In this document: positions 1-10,391 of the stretch, one piece after another
How positions within the stretch are numbered: the first letter of the stretch is position 1
Layout of the letters: every line of letters begins with the position of its first letter
Assembly (NCBI GenBank): GCA_945862325.1
Contig: CAMAXZ010000003.1
Coordinates: 1-64,000, forward strand
From: Klebsiella pneumoniae
GTDB taxonomy: Bacteria > Myxococcota_A > UBA796 > SXON01
DNA length: 64,000 nucleotides
Direction: 5' to 3'
The notes under the pieces: model-generated
The model's input: the letters and a program-made list of their open reading frames with translations, nothing else
What the model was told of the DNA's origin: nothing
The model's database searches: none
Made by a program: the position numbers and the translations under genes

Positions 1-1
1 G

Positions 2-436
2 CCCGGCGGCGGGCCGGGGCCGCGTTCCGGGGGTGGGCCGCGCGGCGCGAGCCAGGCGCTGACGCGCGACGCGGCGCTCGCCGCCGCGTGCGCTCCCGAC
101 ACCACGGGGGATCCGAGCAGGTTCGACTTGGATCGTTCGGTTCCGTGCGGCGCCGCGACCTGTCGCGCGTGCGCGATCGCCGCGGCGCGCGCCGTCGTCG
201 AGGGGTGTGGGCGAGGGCCGCGGGCGGCGACGTGTGTGGCGCGCGCGCTCGAGGGCGTGGACGACGCGACGACCCGCGCCGGTCTCGCCTACGGCGCGGG
301 GCTGTACACGGCGTCGCCCGTGGCCGTGGGCGCGGTGGGCGCGCTCGACCCCGTCGCCTACGCCGCGGGCGCGGCGTCCCTCGCCGCCGGCCTGGACCGC
401 CCCCCGGGGGCGGCGGAGTTCACGCGCGAGCGCTGA
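2..436 (+). CDS. C-terminal part of an unrecognised protein, cut by the window edge
   Basis: The frame is open from the first bases to a TGA at 434-436, so this is the end of a gene that starts outside the window. The visible ~144 residues are rich in Ala and Gly with several Cys, including CGAATCRAC and a later CGRGPRAATC, which could form disulfides or bind metal. The ORF track starts it at an internal TTG, which is unlikely to be the true start. I do not recognise the family. The gene is convergent with the SRPBCC gene and only 6 bases separate the two ends. No regulatory signal is visible. Confidence 0.5.
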   Translation, partial: PGGGPGPRSGGGPRGASQALTRDAALAAACAPDTTGDPSRFDLDRSVPCGAATCRACAIAAARAVVEGCGRGPRAATCVARALEGVDDATTRAGLAYGAGLYTASPVAVGAVGALDPVAYAAGAASLAAGLDRPPGAAEFTRER

Positions 437-442
437 CGCCGG

Positions 443-1114
443 TCAGTGGCCGTGCGGCGCGTGCTCGCCCACCGCATGCCCGTCCACCGCGGGGACCTCG
501 GCGGCGAGCGGCGCTTCGGCCGCCGCGGACGCCGCGACCTCCGCGGCCTCCGCCTCCACCCTCCGGCGCACCTCCGCGTCGGCCTCGACCATCGGCGCCA
601 GGCGCGCGAGCCCCTTCTCGAAGTCCTTGCCGAGCATCGACTCCATGTCGAAGAGCAGCCCGAAGGCCCGGCCCGCGAAGTCCTGCTCCGACGTGAACGC
701 CCACGTGACGCGCGACCCGTCGCCTTCGGCGGTGATGAGCATCGTCACGGTGGCGTTCGACGCGAAGGGCTCGATGAAGGCGAGGTCCCACACGACGCGG
801 CTGTCGGGCGTCGTCTCACGGATGGTCATCTTGCCGCGCCCGACCGTGTCGTTGCCCTGCCACTCGTACCAGGCGCCCACGCCGGACCGCGGCTCGGAGA
901 AGGTCACCTTCTGGTCGGGATCGAGGTCCTTCCAGGGGTTCCACTTCATCCAGCCGTCGAAGTCGTTGGCGTAGGGGTACACGTCCGACGGCTTCGCCGC
1001 CACCGTGACCGACCGCTCGGTCGCGAGGGTAGAGGGCCGGACGGCGACCACGCCGGCGAAGCCGCCGATGGCGAGGAGGGCGACGGCGCCGATTCCGAGG
1101 AGGAGCTTTCGCAT
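443..1114 (-). CDS. SRPBCC (START-like) family protein with N-terminal membrane anchor
   Basis: This is a polyketide-cyclase/START-fold protein of about 223 aa. I start it at the ATG giving MRKLLLGIGAVALL, because the longer ORF adds 40 residues of non-protein-like sequence. Residues 1-25 form a single hydrophobic anchor or uncleaved signal. The SRPBCC core follows, with ERSVTVAAKPSDVYPYANDF near the start and KWNPW and GVGAWYEWQGN typical of the family's helix-grip fold. The family binds hydrophobic ligands, but no ligand can be assigned here. The C-terminus is an Ala/Glu-rich tail ending in a His-rich stretch (HAVGEHAPHGH), which might bind metal. The gene is divergent from the MarR gene with about 70 bp between starts, so control by MarR is plausible. 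Confidence 0.8.
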   Translation of the reverse strand: MRKLLLGIGAVALLAIGGFAGVVAVRPSTLATERSVTVAAKPSDVYPYANDFDGWMKWNPWKDLDPDQKVTFSEPRSGVGAWYEWQGNDTVGRGKMTIRETTPDSRVVWDLAFIEPFASNATVTMLITAEGDGSRVTWAFTSEQDFAGRAFGLLFDMESMLGKDFEKGLARLAPMVEADAEVRRRVEAEAAEVAASAAAEAPLAAEVPAVDGHAVGEHAPHGH

Positions 1115-1181
1115 GGACCGCCCGTGGGGAGCGCGGCCTATGCAGGGCCGGGTGTCCGCGGCAAGGCCCCTGCGATAGTCC

Positions 1182-1670
1182 GTGGCGATGAACGAGCCCG
1201 AGCGCGGCGTCCCCGAGATCGAGACCCTGGCCACGCTCGAGCGCCTCTGGGCCCTCGATCACGGTCTTCAAGCGGTGTCACGCTCGATGTTGTCGCGGTT
1301 CGGCGTCACCGCGCCGCAGCGCTTCGTCATCCGCCTCATCGGGCGGGATCCGGGGCTGACCGCGGGCACCCTCGCGCGGCGCCTCCACGACCACCCGAGC
1401 ACCCTCACCGCCACGCTCAAGCGCCTCGTCGAGCAGGGCCTCGTGGTGCGCCTCGCCGATGAAGCCGACCTCCGCCGCGTGCGCCTGACCCTCTCCGACG
1501 CCGGGCGCGCGGTCGACTCCACCTCCGACGGCACGGTGGAGTCTGCGCTCCGCGCGGCGCTCGCGCGGATGAGCGAGGACGAAGCGTCGGCCTTCCGGGC
1601 GGCGCTCGGCCGGGTCGCCGAAGAGCTCGAACGAACGGCCGCGCTGTCGCGGGAGCGCGGCCAGGATTGA
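1182..1670 (+). CDS. MarR-family transcriptional regulator
   Basis: This is a winged-helix regulator of 162 aa, a normal MarR length. The helix-turn-helix lies in the middle (GLTAGTLARRLHDHPSTLTATLKRLVEQGLV) and the wing follows (RLADEADLRRVRLTLSDAG). The typical C-terminal dimerisation helices end the protein. The track starts at GTG 1182; an ATG two codons later (1188) fits equally well. MarR proteins usually repress a divergent or adjacent gene and are released by small phenolic or oxidant ligands. The divergent SRPBCC gene is the obvious candidate target, which is an inference from spacing only. The gene ends 47 bp before the next gene on the same strand. Confidence 0.85.
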   Translation: MAMNEPERGVPEIETLATLERLWALDHGLQAVSRSMLSRFGVTAPQRFVIRLIGRDPGLTAGTLARRLHDHPSTLTATLKRLVEQGLVVRLADEADLRRVRLTLSDAGRAVDSTSDGTVESALRAALARMSEDEASAFRAALGRVAEELERTAALSRERGQD

Positions 1671-1717
1671 CGGGTGCAGTTGCGCCGTCGCGGCGTTCGG
1701 CGTAGCGGGCGCGCCTC

Positions 1718-3115
1718 GTGACCGTGCTCCTCCTCACGCTCGGCGCCCTCGCGGTGGCGCCGGCGATCGACGCCGCGCTGCGCGGGCGCGCCGCGGCGGA
1801 GGGCTTCGCCGACGGCGTGTTGATCGTCTTCGTGCCTGGGCTTTTGCTGCTGCACGTCCTGCCCGAGGCCGTGCACGTCGTCGGTTGGCCCGCGGCGGTC
1901 GGGATGTTGGGTGGCCTCCTGATCGCCAACCTCGGCGAACGCTGGCACGACGACGGCGGCCCGTCGTCGGCGTCGGGCCCGCTCGCGGTGGTGGCCCTGC
2001 TCGTCCATTGTGTCACCGACGGCGTCGCGCTCGCCCTGCCGGACGGCCACGGCGCCCCCCTGGCGTGGGCGGTGGCGCTGCACTCGCTGCCCGTCGGGCT
2101 CACCACCTGGCGCGTGTCCCGTCGGCGTGCATCGGTGCGGGCGTCGGTCGCCCTGCTTCTCGCGTGTGTGGTCGCCACGGCGGCCGGCTGGCTGGCGGCG
2201 GTGCCGCTCCGGACGTTCGTGCCGGCGGAGGGGATCGCGTTCGTGCAGGCCGTCGTGGCGGGGGCGCTCCTGCACGTCGTCGGGCACGTCGGTCGCGGCG
2301 CGCCCGCGCCCGCCACCGGCGTCGGGGCGCTCGTCGGCCTCGCGCTCGCGGGGGCCGTGTCGTCCATCGAGCCCCAGGGGGTCGCGCACCTCGGGGCGAG
2401 CGCGGTGTTCCTCGGCACGTTCCTCCACGTCGCGCCGTGGCTCCTCGCCGGCCACCTCGGGATGGCGGCGGCCGCGCGTGTCGCGCCACCGGGCGCCGCG
2501 GGCCCGTCGGGGGTCATCGGCCGCGCCGCGCCCGCCTTCCTCGTGGCGGTGGCGCTGGTGGGACCGTTGCCCGCGGCGGTGGGGGCGCTCGTCGCCGCGG
2601 GGGTGTGGCTGGCGGTCGGCCGCGGCGGCGCCGCGCCCACGCACGATCCGCACGCGCGGGCCGCCTTGGGCGCGCTCACCGGCCTCGGGCTCGCCGGGCT
2701 CCTGCAAAGCGTGCTTCCCCCATCGATCCTCGCGGGTCCCGGCTGGGTGGGCGTGGCGGTGGTCGCGCTCGTCGGGGGCCTCGTGTGGTTGCCGCCGATC
2801 GCGGCCTTGCCCGTTGCGATCACCCTGGTCGACAAGGGCGCGTCCGCCGGCGCCGGCGCCGCGCTCGTGGTGGCCGGCCTCGTGCCGGGCGTCGGCACGG
2901 TCTCGCGGTCACTGCGGATCTTCCTCGGGGTCGCCGTGGGCATCGTCGTGTTCCGGTTCGTCCCGGACGAGGCGCTGGACGCGCTCCCCGCCTCTTTCGA
3001 GGCGCCTGGGCCCATCGCGGCCGCCGCCGGCGCCGTGCTCGCCGCGCTCTACGCGGTGGGGCTCGTACGTGTGGGGGTCGACGGGGCGCGCGCGGCCCTG
3101 CGCGCGCGGCAGTAG
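1718..3115 (+). CDS. Polytopic membrane protein, ZIP-like N-half and permease-like C-half
   Basis: This 465-aa protein is almost entirely hydrophobic, with roughly 11-13 membrane segments. It starts at GTG 1718. The N-terminal half has motifs resembling ZIP metal transporters: HVLPEAVHVVG, then VHCVTDGVALALP and, one helix later, ALHSLPVGLTTW. In ZIP proteins the matching H..DG..L and H..PEG/H..P.G motifs line the metal path. The C-terminal half contains LPVAITLVDKGASAGAGAALVVAG, which resembles the paired repeats of YraQ/DUF318-type permeases. A ZIP-permease hybrid is unusual, but this split assignment rests on motif resemblance alone. The gene may be co-transcribed with the CHASE2 gene 43 bp downstream. 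Confidence 0.55.
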   Translation: MTVLLLTLGALAVAPAIDAALRGRAAAEGFADGVLIVFVPGLLLLHVLPEAVHVVGWPAAVGMLGGLLIANLGERWHDDGGPSSASGPLAVVALLVHCVTDGVALALPDGHGAPLAWAVALHSLPVGLTTWRVSRRRASVRASVALLLACVVATAAGWLAAVPLRTFVPAEGIAFVQAVVAGALLHVVGHVGRGAPAPATGVGALVGLALAGAVSSIEPQGVAHLGASAVFLGTFLHVAPWLLAGHLGMAAAARVAPPGAAGPSGVIGRAAPAFLVAVALVGPLPAAVGALVAAGVWLAVGRGGAAPTHDPHARAALGALTGLGLAGLLQSVLPPSILAGPGWVGVAVVALVGGLVWLPPIAALPVAITLVDKGASAGAGAALVVAGLVPGVGTVSRSLRIFLGVAVGIVVFRFVPDEALDALPASFEAPGPIAAAAGAVLAALYAVGLVRVGVDGARAALRARQ

Positions 3116-3158
3116 TGCCCGCGGGCGGGCTCTGGTAGCCTCCGCGCCCGAGGTACCC

Positions 3159-4091
3159 ATGCGCAACCTGCTGGTCATCCCCGTCGTGCTCGTGGCCGCG
3201 CTCGCGTGGCGCAACCCCGTCGACATGCTGATTCGTGGCAAGTGGGTGCGCCACTTCGACACCGGCAAGGGCGAGGCCACGTCGACGCTCTGCATCCCCG
3301 CGGAGTCCCCGGCGGAGATCGACGGGTTCCGAGGCGACCTGCCGGCGCGCGTGCGTGCGATGCACGAGGCCGGCGCGACCGTCGTGGCGATCGACCTCGA
3401 TCTCTCGGCGCCCCACGCGAGCGACGCCGCCCTGCGTGACGCCGCCGCCACCGGCAAGACCCTGTTCGCGCGCAGCGCGGGAGCGTCGGCGTTCGCCGAG
3501 CCGAGCGGGCTTCGCGAGATGGAGTCGACGTGGTTCCTGCCGATGGTGCTCGGGGCGGTCGTCGCCTCGGACACGGGGGTGCCTCTCGCCGCGGCGGCCC
3601 TCGCCGCCCACCTCGGCACCGAAGCGACCCCGCAGGCCGGCGGTTCGGCGCGGATCGGGGACTTCCTGGCGTACGCCGACGGTCATCTCATGCCGTTCAT
3701 GCCGTACGAGGTCCCGTTCATCCACTGGACGGACACCGCGACGTGGTCGACCGCGAAGGGGCGCATCGTGTTCGTCGGCGCGTGCAAGGCCGACCGTGAG
3801 CTGACCCGCTTCGGACGCCAGCCCGGGGCCGTCGCCCACGGCGAGCTCGTCGAGACCTGGCGCGACGCGCGGCGCCCGAAGCAGGCCCACGAGCTCGTCG
3901 ACGTCGGGGTCGCGATGTTCGTGTACGCGGCCGGCCTGCTCGCGCGGATCCGCGCCGGGCTCGGCGGCGCGGCGGCCGTGGGCGCTGTGGCGATCCTCAC
4001 GTCCCTCGGCGTGGCCCTCACGGGGTACTGGCCGGGCCTCTCCGGGCTGCTCGTCGCGACGATCATGGCGATCGTGGTGCCGAAAAAGTGA
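3159..4091 (+). CDS. CHASE2-domain membrane protein
   Basis: This 310-aa protein begins at ATG 3159; the 693-aa ORF in the track only extends it through unrelated sequence. A short hydrophobic anchor (LLVIPVVLVAALAW) leads into a periplasmic CHASE2-like sensor domain. Its hallmarks are the early 'VVAIDLDL' strand, 'GRIVFVGACKADRE' and 'PGAVAHGELVETWRDA', which match the family's usual 'GKIVFIG...D.....PG...HA' pattern. Two or three C-terminal membrane helices end the protein. No kinase, cyclase or other output domain follows, so it is a stand-alone sensor and any partner is unknown. CHASE2 proteins usually feed adenylate cyclases or kinases. Confidence 0.65.
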   Translation: MRNLLVIPVVLVAALAWRNPVDMLIRGKWVRHFDTGKGEATSTLCIPAESPAEIDGFRGDLPARVRAMHEAGATVVAIDLDLSAPHASDAALRDAAATGKTLFARSAGASAFAEPSGLREMESTWFLPMVLGAVVASDTGVPLAAAALAAHLGTEATPQAGGSARIGDFLAYADGHLMPFMPYEVPFIHWTDTATWSTAKGRIVFVGACKADRELTRFGRQPGAVAHGELVETWRDARRPKQAHELVDVGVAMFVYAAGLLARIRAGLGGAAAVGAVAILTSLGVALTGYWPGLSGLLVATIMAIVVPKK

Positions 4092-4141
4092 CACGCCGCT
4101 CGGGGGAGGACGGCCGCGTCGACCTCGTGTAGCATCGGCGG

Positions 4142-5128
<987 letters not shown>

Positions 5129-5197
5129 CGCGCGCGGATACACCTTTTCGTGTCGAGCGTGGGCGGGGTCGCCCACACTTGGACATACTGGCGCGGC

Positions 5198-6121
5198 GTG
5201 CTGTTCCTGCCGGTCCTGACCGCCGCCCTCGCTGCGCCGAAGCTCGTGCTCCCTCCGTCCGAAGCGCCGGCGGATTGGGTCGAGGTGGCCGCGCTGACCG
5301 GCTTCGCCTTCGACGGAGAAGCGGGCCGCGGAGCGGAGCTCGTGGCGGGCGCGTCGGTGTGGACCCTGCGCGTGCACGCCGAAGACGGGCGGGTTCGCGA
5401 GGCGACGATCCCGCCGCCGCGCACGGCCGGGCAGCGCGAAGATGCCCTGTGGCTCGCGTCGAGCCTGCTCCGCGCGGTGGAGGTCGAGCCGTCGCCACGG
5501 GTCACCGCGCCGCCGACGTCCGCGGCGCGCACCGTTCGGCCGGCCCCGGCGCCGGCCCCCGCACCGCCGCCCGCGCCCGCTCCGACCCCGGAGCCCCCGC
5601 CGCCCCCCCCCACGCTCGAGCCGGCTCCGCCCGAGCCGCCGGATCGCCGTGGGCTGATCCTGGTCGCGTCGGCGTCGGTGGAAGCGCGCCCGGACCACAG
5701 CGTCGGCGCCGCCTTCGAGGTGGGCGCGCGCGTCGATCTCGGCCCGTTGGCGCCCGGCCTCGCCGTGTCGGTGACGACGCCGACCCGCCTGCTCGGGGCG
5801 CGGACCGCCGACGTCCGGCTGTCGGCGGTGGACCTCGTGGGCGGGCTCTGGGCCGACGCCGGCGGCTGGGGCCTCGGTGGCCTGGCCGGCGCCTCGTGGC
5901 GTGACGTGCGCGCCGACGGCGTGATGCTCGGGTCGACCGTCGTCCCCACTTTCGGTGGCGAGGTCGGGCGGGTGGTTCCCGCGGGCCCGTTCGACGTCGA
6001 GCCGTCCCTGCGGCTCCAGGTCGACACACGCGCGCTCGACGTGGTGTCCGCGGTGGACGGTCCCTCGCGCGTCGGCGACTGGAGCCTTCGCGCGCGATTG
6101 GGAATTCGCTTCCGACCGTGA
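5198..6121 (+). CDS. Secreted protein with proline-rich linker, outer-membrane-like C-domain
   Basis: The gene lies directly upstream of the ECF sigma gene. I prefer GTG 5198 as start because it places the hydrophobic VLFLPVLTAALAAP signal at the N-terminus, giving 307 aa. A short domain (residues ~15-95) is followed by a Pro/Ala linker of about 40 residues (APAPAPPPAPAP...PPPPPP) that could span periplasm or peptidoglycan. The C-terminal part has repeated beta-strand pairs (SVGAAFEVGARVDLG, GLGGLAGASWRDV) and ends in aromatic-poor RLGIRFRP, suggesting a small outer-membrane barrel-like domain. I do not recognise a named family. Position suggests a link with the sigma factor/FecR system, possibly as a signal receiver, but this is inferred. 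Confidence 0.6.
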   Translation: MLFLPVLTAALAAPKLVLPPSEAPADWVEVAALTGFAFDGEAGRGAELVAGASVWTLRVHAEDGRVREATIPPPRTAGQREDALWLASSLLRAVEVEPSPRVTAPPTSAARTVRPAPAPAPAPPPAPAPTPEPPPPPPTLEPAPPEPPDRRGLILVASASVEARPDHSVGAAFEVGARVDLGPLAPGLAVSVTTPTRLLGARTADVRLSAVDLVGGLWADAGGWGLGGLAGASWRDVRADGVMLGSTVVPTFGGEVGRVVPAGPFDVEPSLRLQVDTRALDVVSAVDGPSRVGDWSLRARLGIRFRP

Positions 6122-6156
6122 TCCACGATTGCTCGAGCGGGCATTGAGGGGGGGAC

Positions 6157-6699
6157 ATGGAAGTCGGATCGCTCGCGATGGACCCCTCCTCGGAAGCCGA
6201 TCGCTTCGCCGCGTCCTGGTTGCCCGTCGTCCTGCGGTGGTGCCGCCACCTCGGCGGGCCGAAGGTCGATGCGGAAGACGCCGCTCACGACGTCATGATG
6301 GTCGCCTTGCGCCGCGCGGATCGCATCGAGCCCGGGCGCGCCGCGGCGTGGCTGTTCGGCGTCACGCGGCGGGTGCTCGCCCGCCACCGCCGCACCGCGT
6401 GGGTACGGCGCTGGTTGCCCGGTGCGAGCGTGCCCGACCGCCCCGATCCGGGCCTCGGCCCCGCCCGGCTCGCGGCGGTGTCGGTGCTCGGCCGTGAGAT
6501 CGAGCGCATCCTCGACACGCTCCCCGACGGGGAGCGCGAGGTGCTCGTGCTCTGCCTCGTCGACGATCGCTCCGACCGCGAGGCGGCGGAGATGCTGGGA
6601 TTGCCCCACGGAACAGTGAAGAGTCGGCTGCGACGCGGCCGCGCGCGCTTCCTGGCGGCCGCGCAAGCGGCGGGCTTGGAGCCGGAGGAGGACGCATGA
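6157..6699 (+). CDS. ECF-type RNA polymerase sigma factor
   Basis: This 180-aa protein has the two ECF sigma domains. Region 2 is near residues 15-70 (DAEDAAHDVMMVALRRAD, then AAAWLFGVTRRVLARHRR). Region 4 is near residues 115-165 (LDTLPDGEREVLVLCLVDDRSDREAAEMLGLPHGTVKSRLRRGRARF), with a clear helix-turn-helix. A G-rich Shine-Dalgarno (GGGGGG) precedes ATG 6157. The stop overlaps the next start (ATGA), so the FecR-domain protein is translationally coupled and is the likely regulator. The gene would redirect RNA polymerase to an envelope-related regulon, probably including this operon; the target promoters are not visible. Confidence 0.9.
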   Translation: MEVGSLAMDPSSEADRFAASWLPVVLRWCRHLGGPKVDAEDAAHDVMMVALRRADRIEPGRAAAWLFGVTRRVLARHRRTAWVRRWLPGASVPDRPDPGLGPARLAAVSVLGREIERILDTLPDGEREVLVLCLVDDRSDREAAEMLGLPHGTVKSRLRRGRARFLAAAQAAGLEPEEDA

Positions 6700-7546
6700 C
6701 CGAAGAACAAGAGGCGCGCGACAACGCGCGCGCACGCGCGCTGCTCTCCCGCATTCCCGGCCCGGACGTCGGGTCCGTCGCGCGCGTGCGCAACCGCCTC
6801 CGGCGCGCCGCCCCGGCGCGTCCGCTCGCGGTGGCGTTCTCCGCGGCCGCGTTCGGGGCGCTCGCCGCGTCGCTCGCGTGGTTCGTCGTGCCGCTCGTCC
6901 GCCCGGCAAGCCCGCCCGAAGCCCAGCCCGCGGTCGCCGAGTCGCCCCTCGGCCTCGAGCTCGAGGCGTCGGGCGTGCTCCGGCCCGCCAAGGGCCTCGC
7001 GCTGCGCATGGACGGGCGCGGCACCGTGGGCGGCACCACGCGCCGCCCGGAGATCCAGCTCGATTCTGGGTCGGTGGTGGTCGAGGTCGAGCCCGACGCG
7101 GGGCTCGACGTGGCGGTGCGCACCCGCGAGGCGGAGGTGCGGGTCGTGGGTACGGGCTTCACCGTAGCGCGCGATGTGTACGGCACCGCCGTGAAGGTGC
7201 GTCACGGACGGGTCATCGTCCGCTGCGACGACCGGGACACCGCCGAGGTGACCGACGGCGGCTCGCGTCTGTGCCTCCCTCGTTCCGCCGGCGGCATGCT
7301 CGGGCGCGCGCGCGCGCTCGAAGATGCGGCGGCCCCGGCGTCGGAGGTCCTCGCCGCCGCCGAGCGCGGGCTCGCCTTCGGCGACGGCCCGGCCCCGTTG
7401 CTCGACGAGCTCGAGAGCACCCGCATCCGCGCGTTGTACGCCGCTGGCCGCCGCGTCGAGGCCATCGAGGCGGGCGAGCGCTATCTCGCGCGGCCGGACG
7501 GCCTGCGCCGCGACGAGGTGGCGCGCCTCGTCGCCGCGGGCGCGCT

Positions 7547-7550
<4 letters not shown>
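6696..7550 (+). CDS. FecR-domain membrane protein, likely regulator of the ECF sigma factor
   Basis: This 284-aa protein starts within the sigma gene's stop codon (ATGA). The first ~50 residues are cytoplasmic and charged, and one membrane helix follows (LAVAFSAAAFGALAASLAWFVVPLV). The periplasmic part is a FecR-like domain with VLRPAKGLALRMDGRGTV, LDSGSVVVEVEP and EVRVVGTGFTVARDVYGTAVKVRHGRVIV. Family knowledge: FecR proteins hold or activate their cognate sigma factor in response to an envelope signal. The C-terminal ~90 residues (alpha-helical, EVLAAAERGLAFGDG) look TPR-like. It overlaps the following lipoprotein gene by GTGA, so three genes form one operon. Confidence 0.82.
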
Positions 7551-8077
<527 letters not shown>

Positions 8078-8093
8078 ACGTCGCCGGGGGCGT

Positions 8094-9005
8094 TCACGGC
8101 CGCGCGATGCGCCCCAGGAACGGGGGCGCGGGGAGTGGGCAGGTGTCGCACCAGAGGGCGACGAGCCACGTCCCCTCGGCGTCGAAGCCCGGGAACGCGC
8201 CGCCGTCGGCGTCCGTCGCCGCCGCGAGGTCCACCTCGGTCTCCGACCACGCGTCGACCGCCCACGAGGCTTCGGCGAGCGTCGCGTAGTCGAGCAGCGC
8301 GGCCTCGATCGCCTCGATCGACTCGTCGAAGCGGGCGATCTCCAGGCGCTGCACGTCACGGGAGTCGATGGCGTCGCCGAGCCCGTCGCGGGTCAACGTG
8401 TCCCACCGGACGCGCGTCTCCCCGTCGGGGACGCGCACGGGCTCGGTGGAGGCGAGGTCGACCCCGACCTCCAGCGACGCGCTGTCGGACGTGAGCGCGC
8501 AGCGCGCGGCGCCGGTGGGGGTCGGGCGCACCACCAGGACCATGCCGTTGTCGTCCTCGTGCACGGCGAGCCGCGCCATCCACGTACCCTCGGTGCCGCC
8601 GAAGTATTCGGTGTACGGGAACGGCTGCCCGAGCAGGCCGAGGTCCGCGAAGGTGGCGGAGGTCTGGCCGGGGGTGACGGCGCCCTCCGCGAACGCGCCG
8701 ACGTCCGCGGCCTCGATCGACCCGGTGGCGAGCGCCACGCCGAGCTCGTCCGGGGCGATGTCGCGAAGCCACACGAGCTGCACGGCGCGCACGTCGGCCC
8801 GCGGGTCGATCGTGCGCCCGCGGAGGTCACGCGTGACCTCGCTCCAGTCGATCGTGGCGTTCGAGTACTCCAGCAGCTCCACCTCGGACACCTCGAGGTC
8901 GATCGTGTAGGTGTAGTTGGCCGCGTCGGTCAGCGCGATCGGACCGGCCACTTCGCCCGTGTCGACGTCGGGCGAGGCGGTGCATGCCAGCAGGAGGGTG
9001 ATCAC
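8094..9005 (-). CDS. Predicted lipoprotein of unknown function
   Basis: I start this at GTG 9005, where a short signal and lipobox occur (VITLLLAC, then TASPDVDTGE). That gives 303 aa; the 595-aa track ORF is a shadow extension over the next gene. The body is beta-rich and acidic with two similar halves: each has an 'E...RFD/YSNATIDW' type segment, a 'D(A/P)R.VQ.L' motif (DVRAVQLVWL and DVQRLEIARF) and a W/Y-rich strand. This suggests an internal duplication. Two Cys (LWCDTCPLP) lie near the C-terminus. The start overlaps the stop of the arylsulfotransferase-like gene by GTGA, so the two are co-translated and probably act together at the cell envelope. No family was recognised. Confidence 0.72.
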   Translation of the reverse strand: MITLLLACTASPDVDTGEVAGPIALTDAANYTYTIDLEVSEVELLEYSNATIDWSEVTRDLRGRTIDPRADVRAVQLVWLRDIAPDELGVALATGSIEAADVGAFAEGAVTPGQTSATFADLGLLGQPFPYTEYFGGTEGTWMARLAVHEDDNGMVLVVRPTPTGAARCALTSDSASLEVGVDLASTEPVRVPDGETRVRWDTLTRDGLGDAIDSRDVQRLEIARFDESIEAIEAALLDYATLAEASWAVDAWSETEVDLAAATDADGGAFPGFDAEGTWLVALWCDTCPLPAPPFLGRIARP

Positions 9006-10342
9006 GGCGCTCCCGTGGCGCCGAGCACGGCGGGTACGTGGTGGACGTACCCAAACGCTGTTCCGACGTCGAGATCGGCCTGCCAGACGACCGCGCCGTC
9101 CGCGTCGAGCTCGAACGCGCGGCCCGCGCCGCCCCAGGCCGCGAACGTGCCGTCTCCCTTGGGCGCGACGTTGCCGAAGGTGGGCGTGTAGAGGTCGGAC
9201 TCCGGCGTCCACTCCCAGACCGGCGTGGCCGTCCCCGGCGCGCCTTCGAGGGCGTAGCGCACCAGGCGCGAGTACACGTCGTCGCGAGACGGCTCGCGAT
9301 TGTCGAACACGAAGAACCCGCCCTCGGTCGGCAAGACGGCGTGTTGGCCCGCGAACCCGTCCGTGACCATCACGTCGGAGTCCGGCCCGCCGATGACCAG
9401 CGGCGGGGACTTGGGCGCGAACACGTGCACCGCGCCGAGGTTGTGCAGGCTCACCCAGTAGCGCTCGCCGTCGAACGCGACGGAGTTGGCGTGGGTCCAA
9501 TCGACCAGGTCCGGGTAGAATTCGAGGGACGGGTCGATCGTGTCGAGCGGCACGTGGTCCCACGTCGACCACACGAGGTCGGGCGGCCGTTGTACGTCGA
9601 GGCTCACCTCGAGCAGGACGTCGCCCGCCACGATGTGGCCGTCGACCTCCCGGCTCTCGACGACGAGCACGGCCACCTCGCCGGACGGCAGCTCCACGAA
9701 GTCGTGGTGGGCGAAGGGGATCTGGAGGCGCGTCGTCACGCCGGTCTGGAGCACGGTGCGGACGAGGAAGCTCCGATCGTTGTCCATCGCCGCGGGCTGC
9801 TCGAGCATCAGCACCGAGGTCCCGTCGCGGCTCAGGCGGGCCTGGGTGATCATCGCCCCCGGGGACGCCACGTACCACCAAACGGGCCGGCCGCGCCGGT
9901 CGGCGAGGATCACCGACGGGTTCGTGCTCATCATCGCGGCGAGGACATAGCCGTCGTTCGCGTCGCCCACGGTGTTCAAGCGCGGCAGATCGACCGGAGG
10001 CGCCTCACTTTCGAACACGGCGTCGGCGGAGGTGGCCGTGCCGTCCGCGGTGTCCGACACCGCACGCCAATGCCACGGCTCGCCCGCGGCGAGTCCGGCG
10101 AGCACGACCTCGTGGGTGCGCCCGTCGACGGACGTGGTGCCCTCGACGGTGGTGCCGTAGGTGGTGTCGACGCCGACCTCCACGCGCGCGTCGGCCGGGC
10201 TGTCCGTGGTCCACCGGATGGTGGCCACGTTGCCGATGGCGGCGTCGACTTGGAGCGAGGGGGTGAGCGCCGGCGCTGCGTCGTCGACCGAAGGAGCGTT
10301 GCAGGCGATGGCGAGGACGAGCATGAAGGGGTGTCGCTCCAT
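9002..10342 (-). CDS. Arylsulfotransferase (ASST)-like secreted protein
   Basis: This 446-aa protein has a signal peptide with a lipobox-like AIAC (MLVLAIAC), which suggests a lipoprotein. Residues ~25-110 resemble a fibronectin-type III domain (IRWTTDSPADARVEVGVD...GLAAGEPWHWRAV). The rest resembles the beta-propeller of the ASST family: AHHDFVELPSGEVAVLV, WTHANSVAFDGERYWVSLHNLGAVHVF and GGFFVFDN are family-like blade motifs containing the conserved His residues. ASST enzymes move sulfate between phenolic compounds. Many bacterial relatives lack demonstrated activity, so catalysis is not certain. It is coupled to the downstream lipoprotein gene. Confidence 0.75.
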   Translation of the reverse strand: MERHPFMLVLAIACNAPSVDDAAPALTPSLQVDAAIGNVATIRWTTDSPADARVEVGVDTTYGTTVEGTTSVDGRTHEVVLAGLAAGEPWHWRAVSDTADGTATSADAVFESEAPPVDLPRLNTVGDANDGYVLAAMMSTNPSVILADRRGRPVWWYVASPGAMITQARLSRDGTSVLMLEQPAAMDNDRSFLVRTVLQTGVTTRLQIPFAHHDFVELPSGEVAVLVVESREVDGHIVAGDVLLEVSLDVQRPPDLVWSTWDHVPLDTIDPSLEFYPDLVDWTHANSVAFDGERYWVSLHNLGAVHVFAPKSPPLVIGGPDSDVMVTDGFAGQHAVLPTEGGFFVFDNREPSRDDVYSRLVRYALEGAPGTATPVWEWTPESDLYTPTFGNVAPKGDGTFAAWGGAGRAFELDADGAVVWQADLDVGTAFGYVHHVPAVLGATGAP

Positions 10343-10391
10343 CCCTACAATGCCCGGGTGACACGGGTCCGGATCGTCTCCGTCGCGTGGT

